Source: RGIG5299 sp045588575
GTDB lineage: Bacteria; Bacillota; Clostridia; Oscillospirales; RGIG5299
NCBI GenBank assembly: GCA_045588575.1
Contig: JAZNEJ010000012.1
Coordinates: 4,333 to 68,332 of the forward strand
Reading direction: 5' to 3'
Length of the DNA: 64,000 nucleotides
Positions 1-7,151 of the stretch are shown here, piece by piece. Under the pieces are notes generated by a model. The model did no database searches. It was not told the origin of the DNA and was given only the letters and a program-made list of their open reading frames with translations. The position numbers and the translations under genes were made by a program. Position 1 is the stretch's first letter. Every line of letters starts with the position of its first letter.

Positions 1-719
1 ACGTATTCGGGATTAGCGTTAATAGATGTACCAATCGCCGTTCCACCCATATTGATTGTATACATTTCGTTAAGAGCTATGTTTAATCTCTTTATATCTC
101 TTTGAATAGCCTTATCGTAGGCGCCGAATTCAGAACCGAGACGAATCGGAACCGCATCTTGCATTTGAGTACGGCCCATTTTAATAACGTCTTTAAATTC
201 TTCAGCCTTTGCCGCTAAAGCCTTTTCAAGCTCTTCAAGTTGTTTAATTGCCTTCGTGAGCAACTTTGCAGTGGTTATTTTTGCAGCAGAAGGAAAAACG
301 TCGTTAGTAGACTGAGCGCGGTTTACGTGGTCGTTAGGATGAACAATGGTGTAATCGCCTTTTTTGCCGCCCAAAAGTTCAATGGCACGGTTAGCAATTA
401 CCTCGTTTGCATTCATATTAGCTGTTGTGCCTGCGCCGCCTTGAACGGGGTCGCAAATAAACTGGTCGTGAAATCTGCCTGCTATAATTTCATCACAAGC
501 CTGAATAATAGCATTTTTGCGTTTTTCATCTAATTCTCCGACGTTATAGTTACAAATAGCACAAGCTTTTTTGATTTGCGCCAAGGTTTCTATAAATTCA
601 GGACGAAGTCTTTGGCCTGTTATTTGGAAATTTTCGTAGCCGCGCAAAGATTGCACGCCATAATAAGCGTCAACAGGTACTTCTTTTGTGCCGATGGAAT
701 CCTTTTCAATTCGATACAT
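1..719 (-). CDS. aspA: Aspartate ammonia-lyase, N-terminal part (runs off left edge)
   Basis: Catalyses reversible deamination of L-aspartate to fumarate and ammonia in the cytoplasm. I translated the minus strand from ATG at 719: it begins MYRIEKDSIG and continues with family-typical stretches such as VPVDAYYGVQ, GGAGTTANMNANEV, HPNDHVNRAQSTND and GRTQMQDAVP, the fumarase/aspartase superfamily substrate-binding segments. About 239 residues are visible of roughly 465 usual; the C-terminal signature loop lies outside the window. AAGGGA sits just upstream of the ATG and a sigma-A promoter lies at 779-807. The TTANMNANEV and STNDVFPSA segments fit aspartase or class II fumarase; the overall wording favours AspA. 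Confidence 0.9.
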   Translation of the reverse strand, partial: MYRIEKDSIGTKEVPVDAYYGVQSLRGYENFQITGQRLRPEFIETLAQIKKACAICNYNVGELDEKRKNAIIQACDEIIAGRFHDQFICDPVQGGAGTTANMNANEVIANRAIELLGGKKGDYTIVHPNDHVNRAQSTNDVFPSAAKITTAKLLTKAIKQLEELEKALAAKAEEFKDVIKMGRTQMQDAVPIRLGSEFGAYDKAIQRDIKRLNIALNEMYTINMGGTAIGTSINANPEY

Positions 720-778
720 TTTAATATCCCTTACTTTTCTCTATGATAGCAATAGTATGATATTTTATTTCTTTTATC

Positions 779-807
779 ATTATACTAGTTTTACAAAATA
801 AAGTCAA
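779..807 (-). promoter_or_regulatory. Sigma-A promoter of aspA
   Basis: Read on the minus strand: TTGACT, 17-base spacer, TATAAT. It lies about 60 bases upstream of the aspA start codon. Confidence 0.75.
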
Positions 808-841
808 TCATTTTTAAGGATTTCCTAATAGAAATTTATAT

Positions 842-879
842 TAAATAAAAAAACAGAGGATAAGTTCTATCCTCTGTTT
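842..879 (-). terminator. Intrinsic terminator of the amino-acid transporter operon
   Basis: Twelve-base perfect stem (851-862 with 868-879, AAACAGAGGATA and its complement) around a 5-base loop, followed on the minus strand by a T-rich tract. It sits just past the stop codon of the ATPase gene. Confidence 0.85.
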
Positions 880-885
880 TAATAA

Positions 886-1728
886 TTACAAAACGCTGTT
901 TAAAAACTGTTTAAGTTTAGGATGTTTGGGATTATTGAAAATTTCTTCGGGAGTTCCGTCTTCGGCTATTTTGCCTTCGTACATAAAGAGAACTCTATCG
1001 GAAACTTCCCTTGCAAATCCCATTTCGTGAGTTACGACAATCATAGTCATACCTTCGGATGCAAGCTCTTTCATAACGTCCAAAACCTCGCCTACCATTT
1101 CGGGGTCAAGTGCGCTCGTGGGCTCATCGAAAAGCATAACCTTAGGATTCATCGCAAGCGCTCTTATTATAGCAATTCTTTGCTTTTGACCGCCGGAAAG
1201 AGTTGAAGGATAATCGTTTGCTTTTTCTTCAAGCCCTATGCGTTTCAAGAGCTTAATAGCCTGCTCTTTAGCGTTGTTCTTAACCTCTGCGGGAGTTTGA
1301 GTTATAGGAACAAGCGGAAGTTTTTCTTTTTTAAATAAATTAGAAAACTTTATTTTGAAATTCTTACGCTTTATGGCTTTTATATTTCTGAGCCCCACGT
1401 AAACGGGAGCAAGCATAATATTGTCTATTACCGTTTTGTTGTTAAAAAGGTTGAATTGCTGAAAAACCATTCCTATTTTTTCACGGTGAGTATTTATGTT
1501 GACTCTTACGTCGGCAATATCAACGCCTTGGAAAAATATAGAGCCGCCCGTGGGGTCTTCCGGACAGTTTAAGCAACGCAAAAAGGTTGATTTTCCGCAG
1601 CCGGAAGGTCCTATAACAGTTATAACCTCACCGTTAGCTATATCGAGGTCTATACCCTTTAAAACTTGCAAATTTGCAAAGTCTTTTTGCAAATTGCGAA
1701 CCGATATTATGTATTTATCTGCGTTCAT
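886..1728 (-). CDS. Polar amino-acid ABC transporter, ATP-binding protein
   Basis: Nucleotide-binding subunit of a GlnQ/HisP-type importer; hydrolyses ATP at the inner face of the membrane to drive amino-acid uptake with the neighbouring permease and binding protein. Visible motifs: Walker A GPSGCGKST, Q-loop FQQFNLF, signature LSGGQKQR, Walker B VMLFDEPTSALD, H-loop VVTHEMGFA. At 280 aa it is longer than the usual ~240: a Lys-rich insertion of about 35 residues (around residues 110-150) separates the Q-loop region from the helical signature domain. Its start overlaps the permease end by 14 bases, so translation is probably coupled. The exact substrate (Gln, Cys, His, Arg) cannot be read from sequence. 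Confidence 0.9.
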   Translation of the reverse strand: MNADKYIISVRNLQKDFANLQVLKGIDLDIANGEVITVIGPSGCGKSTFLRCLNCPEDPTGGSIFFQGVDIADVRVNINTHREKIGMVFQQFNLFNNKTVIDNIMLAPVYVGLRNIKAIKRKNFKIKFSNLFKKEKLPLVPITQTPAEVKNNAKEQAIKLLKRIGLEEKANDYPSTLSGGQKQRIAIIRALAMNPKVMLFDEPTSALDPEMVGEVLDVMKELASEGMTMIVVTHEMGFAREVSDRVLFMYEGKIAEDGTPEEIFNNPKHPKLKQFLNSVL

Positions 1729-2410
1729 TGCGGTTCAACCTCTTTTCCATACGTTTTATGAGATAAGAAATTCCCAAAACGAGCACGAGATAAACAACAG
1801 CCAACATAACATAAGGAATTACGTATTCATAGTTTGCATCGCCGATGGAACGGAAAGCTTTGGTAAGATCGGTAACGGCAATAAAGCTTACTACCGAGGT
1901 TTCCTTAATAAGAACAATAAATTCATTTCCCAATGTGGGAAGAATATTCTTAATAGACTGCGGAATAACTATTTTAAGCATTGCAGTCCAATAAGGAAGA
2001 CCTACTGCCCTACCCGCTTCAAGCTGACCATAATCGACCGATTGTATTCCCGCACGCATTATTTCCGAAACGTATGCGGCGCTGTTTAATCCAAAAATTA
2101 TAATTGCAACGGCAATTGCATCAGCCGAAATACCGATTCCGGGAAGCAATACGTAATATCCTATAAGAAGCTGAACAACCATAGGGGTTCCGCGGAAAAA
2201 TCCGACGTAAACGTCGCAAATTCCTGCCGCAATTTTAGCAAAAATATTGTTTTTCGGCATTACTTTTATGAGAGCTATAAGGGTGCCGAAAACAACACCG
2301 ATTATTAAACCTAAAACTGCTATTTCAACAGTCGTAAGCAAACCAGAAAGGACAGTCTTATAACCGTCCTTTGTGATGAGCTGTTCGTAAAAATTTTCCC
2401 AGCCTGCCAT
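1715..2410 (-). CDS. Polar amino-acid ABC transporter, permease
   Basis: Membrane subunit of the HisM/GlnP family, 231 aa. It has five or so hydrophobic segments, an early one with TVEIAVLGLIIGVVFGTL, and the conserved cytoplasmic EAA-type loop EAGRAVGLPYWTAMLKIVIPQ that docks on the ATPase; the segment GFFRGTPMVVQLL is typical of this family. It starts 5 bases after the binding-protein gene and overlaps the ATPase gene, making a binding protein-permease-ATPase operon. Confidence 0.9.
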   Translation of the reverse strand: MAGWENFYEQLITKDGYKTVLSGLLTTVEIAVLGLIIGVVFGTLIALIKVMPKNNIFAKIAAGICDVYVGFFRGTPMVVQLLIGYYVLLPGIGISADAIAVAIIIFGLNSAAYVSEIMRAGIQSVDYGQLEAGRAVGLPYWTAMLKIVIPQSIKNILPTLGNEFIVLIKETSVVSFIAVTDLTKAFRSIGDANYEYVIPYVMLAVVYLVLVLGISYLIKRMEKRLNRNERR

Positions 2411-2415
2411 TATTC

Positions 2416-3261
2416 TTACTTAACGTTTGCTGCGAGAGCTGCTAAAACTTCTTCTGCAGTGGTGCAGTTAGCAAAAGTATTATCGTTTTCGAGAACAACA
2501 AGCATCTGAGCTGCTTCGTAATAAGATTCGGTGAAGTTTACAGATTCCTGGCGTTTTGCGTTAACGGTAAGACCTGCCATAGCAATATCAATGCCGTTTG
2601 AACCAACGGAAGTTACAACGGAATCAAATTCCATATCCATTATAACAAGCTCCATATTGAGCTGCTGTGCAATGTATGCTGCGATTTCCATATCGATACC
2701 TGCAAATTTGTCGCCGTCCTTATATTCGAAGGGAGCGAAAGCTGCATTTGTTGCAACAACGAGCTGAGTATCTGCTTTAGAAGCATCGAAGGTTGCAGAA
2801 TTGAAGGGTTTGATGCCTTCGCCGGTTGCATAAGCAGCAACGATTTCGTTGAGCTTGCCGGTTGCTTTCATATCTGCAAGAATGTTGTTTACAGAAGCAA
2901 GAAGTTCGGGCTGTGCTTTGTCAACACCGAAAGCGTATTCTTCTTCGGTAAGAGCAACGTCGATTACTTTAATGCCGCTGATTTTCTGAACAAGCTGTTT
3001 TGCAGGCTGTTCGTCAATCATAACGTATTTAACGTTGTTGTTTTTCATGTCTGCAACTGCAAGGCCGCCGTTGCTATAGCCCTTTGAATAGTAGCCTGCA
3101 ATTCCGTCAAATCCCCAGTCTGCGTCGCCGTCAACGAAATACTGACCTGTGGTTCCGCTTTGAACACCGATGTAAACCTTGTTGTCGCCGCAAGCGGACA
3201 TTGTGAATACGAGTGCTGCAATCATCATAATTGCGAGAGTGAGTGCTAAAATCTTTTTCAT
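2416..3261 (-). CDS. Amino-acid ABC transporter binding lipoprotein with circularly permuted fold order
   Basis: Extracytoplasmic solute-binding lipoprotein of the PF00497 family, 281 aa. Signal peptide ends in the lipobox TMSAC (Cys24). The order of the two halves is reversed relative to ordinary family members: residues 28-154 carry what is normally the C-terminal half (VYIGVQSGTTG, YVMIDEQPAKQLV, YAFGVDKAQPELLASVN), and residues about 166-281 carry the usual N-terminal half (LVVATNAAFAPFEY, GIDMEIAAYIA, DIAMAGLTV, VNFTESYYEAA). The protein ends at a residue that would normally be followed by its own first strand. It is encoded first in the operon behind a sigma-A promoter, so I expect it to be functional. 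Confidence 0.88.
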   Translation of the reverse strand: MKKILALTLAIMMIAALVFTMSACGDNKVYIGVQSGTTGQYFVDGDADWGFDGIAGYYSKGYSNGGLAVADMKNNNVKYVMIDEQPAKQLVQKISGIKVIDVALTEEEYAFGVDKAQPELLASVNNILADMKATGKLNEIVAAYATGEGIKPFNSATFDASKADTQLVVATNAAFAPFEYKDGDKFAGIDMEIAAYIAQQLNMELVIMDMEFDSVVTSVGSNGIDIAMAGLTVNAKRQESVNFTESYYEAAQMLVVLENDNTFANCTTAEEVLAALAANVK

Positions 3262-3317
3262 TTTATTTTTCCTTTCTTCTATTCTATAATGAATAAAAAT
3301 GTATTTCTATGTGCTAT

Positions 3318-3346
3318 ATTCTAACACCCATATTATATTTTGTCAA
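3318..3346 (-). promoter_or_regulatory. Sigma-A promoter of the amino-acid transporter operon
   Basis: On the minus strand: TTGACA, 17-base spacer, TAGAAT, about 55 bases upstream of the binding-protein start codon. Confidence 0.75.
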
Positions 3347-3390
3347 TTATTTTTTTATATTTTTTCATATTTGTTGCAAATTCATCGCAT

Positions 3391-3430
3391 TTATGCATAT
3401 TTTTATGCATAAATATGGGTTTATGCATAA
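3391..3430. repeat. Three palindromic TTATGCATAW boxes, candidate operator
   Basis: TTATGCATAT at 3391, TTATGCATAA at 3403 and again at 3421. They lie upstream of the transporter -35 box in the divergent intergenic region, 75 or more bases before the femX-like promoter. The AT-rich palindromic boxes at 12- and 18-base steps resemble a repressor or activator array, for example an arginine-repressor-like site. The regulator is not identified. Confidence 0.4.
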
Positions 3431-3505
3431 TTTTTCTATGTAAAGGTATATTGCTTTATATTGTTTTTCCCAATTTTAATAGTTACTTTCTTTTTTTGTT
3501 TTTTA

Positions 3506-3534
3506 TTGCATTTTTTGCTAATATATGTTAAAAT
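3506..3534 (+). promoter_or_regulatory. Sigma-A promoter of the FemX-like gene
   Basis: TTGCAT, 17-base spacer, TAAAAT, ending about 40 bases before the ATG at 3576. Confidence 0.6.
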
Positions 3535-3575
3535 TATAAAAGAATAAAATACGTTTTACGAGGTTTATCTGCGTT

Positions 3576-4643
3576 ATGACAGAGATTTTAAAATCAACCC
3601 AATACGACGAATACGAGGCGTTCGCATCAAGCTATACCGATGCCAGCTTCACCCAGTCTATTCATTGGACAAAGGTTAAGAAGAACTGGGGGCACGAGGT
3701 TGTTGTTTCGAGAGATGCAAACGGCAAAATAAGAGGCGGAATGCTCATTCTTATAAGACGACTAATGCCGGGATTTACTTTTTTATATGCGCCCAGAGGT
3801 CCCGTTGCCGATATTTGCGATAAAGAGGTTTTTTCAGAGCTTCTTGACGGCGCAAAAGCCGTTGCCAAAAAATACCGCGCATTCGAACTTAAAATAGACC
3901 CCATGGTTTTAGAAACCGACGAAGAAAAAATCAAGGTATTAAAAGATTTCGGCTTCCGTTTCAAGCCTAATGCCGATGAATACGATACCGTTCAACGCAG
4001 ATACAACTACGTTCTTCCCGATATTCAAGGCAAAACACCCGAAGAACTTATGGCCTCTTTCAAGCCTAAATGCCGTTACAATATAAGAGTTGCCGAAAAA
4101 CACGGCGTTGAGTGCAAGGCTTACGGTGTTGAAGGCGTTAAAGATTTCACAAGGCTTTCGGTTATAACTGGAATTCGCGACCAATTCCCTGTTCGTTCCG
4201 AAGAATATTATGCCGGAATGCTTGAAGCTTTTGGTCCTGAACATATGAGAATTTACCTTTGCGATTATCAGGGACACAAAATTTCGGGGGCAATGACTTG
4301 CAATTGGGGCGGCAGAACAAGCTATATTTTCGGCGCATCCGACAATGAATTCAGAAACACCATGCCCAACTACATTATGCAATGGACCATGATGCAATGG
4401 GCTCTTGAAACAAACTGTAAGGTTTATGATTTTATGGGCATTGCCGCAAAGCTTGATGAAAACAGTCCTACTTATGGAGTTTACCGTTTTAAAACGGGCT
4501 TTAGCGGTGCGGTTGTTGCTTACGCAGGTGAATTTGATTACGTTTTTAATCCCCTTGCCTATTTTATCTTTACTTCAATGCTAACTGCAAGAAAGATTTT
4601 GGGAAATATTAAATATAAAATAAAAAATTGGGGTAAAAAATAA
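3576..4643 (+). CDS. FemX/FemAB-family aminoacyltransferase
   Basis: Fem-family (FemABX, PF02388) enzymes use aminoacyl-tRNA to attach amino acids to the peptidoglycan stem peptide at the cytoplasmic face. The 355-aa protein shows the two-GNAT layout: SFTQSIHWTKVKKNWGHEV near the N terminus, FTFLYAPRGPVAD around residue 70, KCRYNIRVAEKHGVE around residue 165, and the C-terminal YDFMGIAAKLDENSPTYGV and YRFKTGFSGAVVAYAGEFD that close the second domain. No long coiled-coil arm is apparent, so it is closer to FemX/BmrM types than to FemA. Monocistronic with its own promoter. Which residue it adds cannot be read from sequence. Confidence 0.85.
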   Translation: MTEILKSTQYDEYEAFASSYTDASFTQSIHWTKVKKNWGHEVVVSRDANGKIRGGMLILIRRLMPGFTFLYAPRGPVADICDKEVFSELLDGAKAVAKKYRAFELKIDPMVLETDEEKIKVLKDFGFRFKPNADEYDTVQRRYNYVLPDIQGKTPEELMASFKPKCRYNIRVAEKHGVECKAYGVEGVKDFTRLSVITGIRDQFPVRSEEYYAGMLEAFGPEHMRIYLCDYQGHKISGAMTCNWGGRTSYIFGASDNEFRNTMPNYIMQWTMMQWALETNCKVYDFMGIAAKLDENSPTYGVYRFKTGFSGAVVAYAGEFDYVFNPLAYFIFTSMLTARKILGNIKYKIKNWGKK

Positions 4644-4651
4644 ATTTTCTA

Positions 4652-4680
4652 TTGAATTTCTTTTTTTAAAGTGTTATTAT
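4652..4680 (+). promoter_or_regulatory. Sigma-A promoter of SGNH lipoprotein 1
   Basis: TTGAAT, 17-base spacer, TATTAT, 34 bases before the ATG at 4715. Similar in layout to the promoters of the two downstream paralogues. Confidence 0.7.
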
Positions 4681-4714
4681 TAAATTACGTAAACCAATAA
4701 AGTGAGGTTATTTT

Positions 4715-5821
4715 ATGAAAAAATTAGCAGTATTACTACTGGCAGCCTTTACCTTTTTACTCACCGCTTGCAATCCACAAACTAACGGAGGTACAACTAT
4801 GAAACAATCATTAGAGTCTGTTGTTATGATTAAAACAGAGTGGAACCAGTTAAGATTCAAAGATATCGAAAAAGGTTCTTTTGTTTTAAAAAGTGTTGAC
4901 GGCACAAAAACCTACGTTGAAGGTGTCGACTACGAAATAGACTACAAAAACGGAAAAATCCGCAGAATTGAAGGAACTAAAATTCCCGATTTCTCAAAAA
5001 ACTATACTTACGGAATGGCTGTGAAAACGCTCAATCACGACCTTGTTACAGACGTAACCACTTTCCACAATTCATACTTTACTGTTTACGCCGAATATAA
5101 TTTTAATAAAGACGTTAACGAAACTTACGACCAAACTCTTAAAGCGATAAATGAAACCAATAACACGGCAATTCCTCAAAACGTTATCGATAAAATAAAC
5201 AACGGTGAAGATATCGTTTTAGGTGTTATAGGCGATAGCATAAGCTACGGTGCAGAAGCAACTCCCGGCAAAGAATATTTTTCTTTATTAAAAGATTATC
5301 TTGCAAATTACGGCCCGAACCCCGTTAACGTTACACTCGTTAACGTTGCGGTCGGCGGTGATGCTTCCGATGCAGGATTCGGCCAGGCTCAAAAACTTTA
5401 TCAGCAGTGCGGAGAAAACGAGCCCGACCTCGTTATTATTGCATTCGGTATGAACGACCAGAACTCGTTAATAGACAGCGTTACCAGAATTCCTCCTCAA
5501 CAGTACGTTGCTAACATTAAAACGGTTATAAGATATATCTCAGAAATAGCCGCAAAAGAGGTTCCCGATTTTATTGTTGTTACTTCTATGTCGCCCAATC
5601 CCATTTGGGTTTATACTCATCCTAACCAAGCTCAATGGCATGATGCATTAAGAGAATATGCTTCGCAAAACAATATCCCGATTGCAGACGTTGCTGCTTT
5701 TATGCAAAGTCAATACGATAAGGGCCAAAGCGTTGAAGAAATTGTTTACTCAAACATCAACCATCCCGGAAACTACGGTCATAAGCTCTATTTCGAGGTT
5801 TTCAAATCTCTTTTTGAATAA
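4715..5821 (+). CDS. SGNH/GDSL-family hydrolase lipoprotein, paralogue 1
   Basis: Predicted surface-anchored esterase or deacetylase, 368 aa. Lipoprotein signal with FLLTAC (Cys19). An N-terminal beta-rich domain (about residues 35-135) holds VVMIKTEWNQLRF and GVDYEIDYKNGKIRR. The SGNH domain follows: block I GVIGDSIS (Ser175), block II GGDAS, block III GMNDQN (Asn247), block V NINHPGNYGH (His350). The Asp usually three residues before the block V His is Asn here. First of three tandem copies, with its own promoter and terminator. The substrate is not evident; members of this fold remove acyl groups from glycans, peptidoglycan or lipids. Confidence 0.85.
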   Translation: MKKLAVLLLAAFTFLLTACNPQTNGGTTMKQSLESVVMIKTEWNQLRFKDIEKGSFVLKSVDGTKTYVEGVDYEIDYKNGKIRRIEGTKIPDFSKNYTYGMAVKTLNHDLVTDVTTFHNSYFTVYAEYNFNKDVNETYDQTLKAINETNNTAIPQNVIDKINNGEDIVLGVIGDSISYGAEATPGKEYFSLLKDYLANYGPNPVNVTLVNVAVGGDASDAGFGQAQKLYQQCGENEPDLVIIAFGMNDQNSLIDSVTRIPPQQYVANIKTVIRYISEIAAKEVPDFIVVTSMSPNPIWVYTHPNQAQWHDALREYASQNNIPIADVAAFMQSQYDKGQSVEEIVYSNINHPGNYGHKLYFEVFKSLFE

Positions 5822-5830
5822 TAAATTCAA

Positions 5831-5857
5831 AGCCCAAACAAAAATGTTTGGGCTTTT
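5831..5857 (+). terminator. Terminator of SGNH lipoprotein 1
   Basis: Ten-base stem AGCCCAAACA/TGTTTGGGCT around a 4-base loop, followed by TTT. Confidence 0.85.
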
Positions 5858-5860
5858 CTA

Positions 5861-5889
5861 TTGCAATTTTAAATTAAAAATGTTATATT
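5861..5889 (+). promoter_or_regulatory. Sigma-A promoter of SGNH lipoprotein 2
   Basis: TTGCAA, 17-base spacer, TATATT, 34 bases before the ATG at 5924. Confidence 0.65.
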
Positions 5890-5923
5890 ATTTTATATTG
5901 ATTTTATCGAGGTTTGATATAAT

Positions 5924-7030
5924 ATGAAAAAGAAATTTTTTAAAAATTTTACTGTAATTCTATTAGCTTTATTTACCTTTTTACTTGGTTCCTGCGCAAT
6001 GAAAGAAACGCTTCCCCAAGTAAATGAATCGGTTGTTATGATTAAAACCGAATGGAATCAGTTGAGATTTACAGACATTGAAAAGGGTTCGCTCGTCTTA
6101 AAAAATGGCAGAGTCACCTATGTTGAAGGTGTTGACTATGAGGTCGACTATGCGAATGGACGTATTCGCAGGCTTGAAAAGAGTAAAATTCCCGATTTTT
6201 CAAGAAATCCTTTATATAACGCTGCAGATAAAAGCTTTAATCACGAAGAATATAAAACATCTACTTCTTTCCATGCTTCCTATTTTACCGTTACTGCAAG
6301 CTATAACTTTGGAAAAGAAGCAAATAAGAACGATACTTACGAGGCTGTTCTTGCCGCAGCAAATGCAAAAAACCAAACTGCCATTCCCACAAACGTAATT
6401 AACAAAATTAAGAACGGACAGGATATTTTAATCGGTGTTGTCGGCGATAGTATAAGCGTCGGTGCCGAAGCAACCCAAGGGAATGAATATTTCACTTTAT
6501 TTGCAAAATATCTTGAAACTTACGGTGAAACTCCCGTTAAGGTTGATTTGGTTAACGTTTCGGTTGGCGGTGATGCTTCCGATGCAGCAATAACTCGTTC
6601 AAACCAGCTTTATCAGCAGTGCACCGAAAAAGAACCCGACCTTGTTATTATCGCTTACGGTATGAACGACCAGAATTCAACCTCAACCACTCCGAGAATT
6701 TCTCCTCAGCAATATGTTTCAAATATAAGAAACACTATAAATAACATTAGAAACCTTGCTAAAAGCGCGCCGGATTTTATTGTTGTTACCGCAATGCCTG
6801 CAAATCCGATTTGGCTTCACACAAGTGGCAAATGGTACGATTTCGGCAATGCACTTCGTGATTTTGCAAAGCAAAACAGCATTCCTATTGCCGATGCGGG
6901 CGCTCTTTTTAAAGCCGAACTTGATTACGGTCAAAATTATGAAGAATTTATAATTTCTATGATTAATCATCCCGGCGATTACGGACACTCACTTTATTTC
7001 AGAGCTTTAAAATCGCTTTTCACTGAATAA
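5924..7030 (+). CDS. SGNH/GDSL-family hydrolase lipoprotein, paralogue 2
   Basis: Same architecture and length (368 aa) as its upstream neighbour: lipobox LLGSC, N-terminal domain with VVMIKTEWNQLRFTDIEKGS and GVDYEVDYANGRIRR, then SGNH blocks GVVGDSIS, GGDASDAA, YGMNDQNS and INHPGDYGH. At the block V position three residues before His there is Met rather than Asp, so the catalytic set would be Ser-His with help from another residue. The ATG follows GAGG at about 12 bases. Own promoter and terminator. Likely a gene duplicate kept for dosage or substrate range; substrate unknown. Confidence 0.85.
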   Translation: MKKKFFKNFTVILLALFTFLLGSCAMKETLPQVNESVVMIKTEWNQLRFTDIEKGSLVLKNGRVTYVEGVDYEVDYANGRIRRLEKSKIPDFSRNPLYNAADKSFNHEEYKTSTSFHASYFTVTASYNFGKEANKNDTYEAVLAAANAKNQTAIPTNVINKIKNGQDILIGVVGDSISVGAEATQGNEYFTLFAKYLETYGETPVKVDLVNVSVGGDASDAAITRSNQLYQQCTEKEPDLVIIAYGMNDQNSTSTTPRISPQQYVSNIRNTINNIRNLAKSAPDFIVVTAMPANPIWLHTSGKWYDFGNALRDFAKQNSIPIADAGALFKAELDYGQNYEEFIISMINHPGDYGHSLYFRALKSLFTE

Positions 7031-7040
7031 TTAAAACGAA

Positions 7041-7075
7041 AACCAAGAAAGCAAGACAGTTTTCTTGGTTTTTTT
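7041..7075 (+). terminator. Terminator of SGNH lipoprotein 2
   Basis: Stem AACCAAGAAA (7041-7050) with TTTCTTGGTT (7061-7070), then a run of T. Confidence 0.85.
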
Positions 7076-7084
7076 ATTTTTTTA

Positions 7085-7113
7085 TTGAAAAATTTTATAG
7101 AATATGTTATATT
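7085..7113 (+). promoter_or_regulatory. Sigma-A promoter of SGNH lipoprotein 3
   Basis: TTGAAA, 17-base spacer, TATATT, 38 bases before the ATG at 7152. The TGTTATATTA surrounding the -10 box is shared with the promoter of paralogue 2. Confidence 0.7.
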
Positions 7114-7151
7114 AGATAAGTAAATATCTAAAAAAGAATATAGGTGATTTT

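Noticed and set aside
240..533. Open frame of 97 codons on the plus strand
   Set aside because: It is antisense to aspA, lacks a ribosome-binding site and has no recognisable domain.
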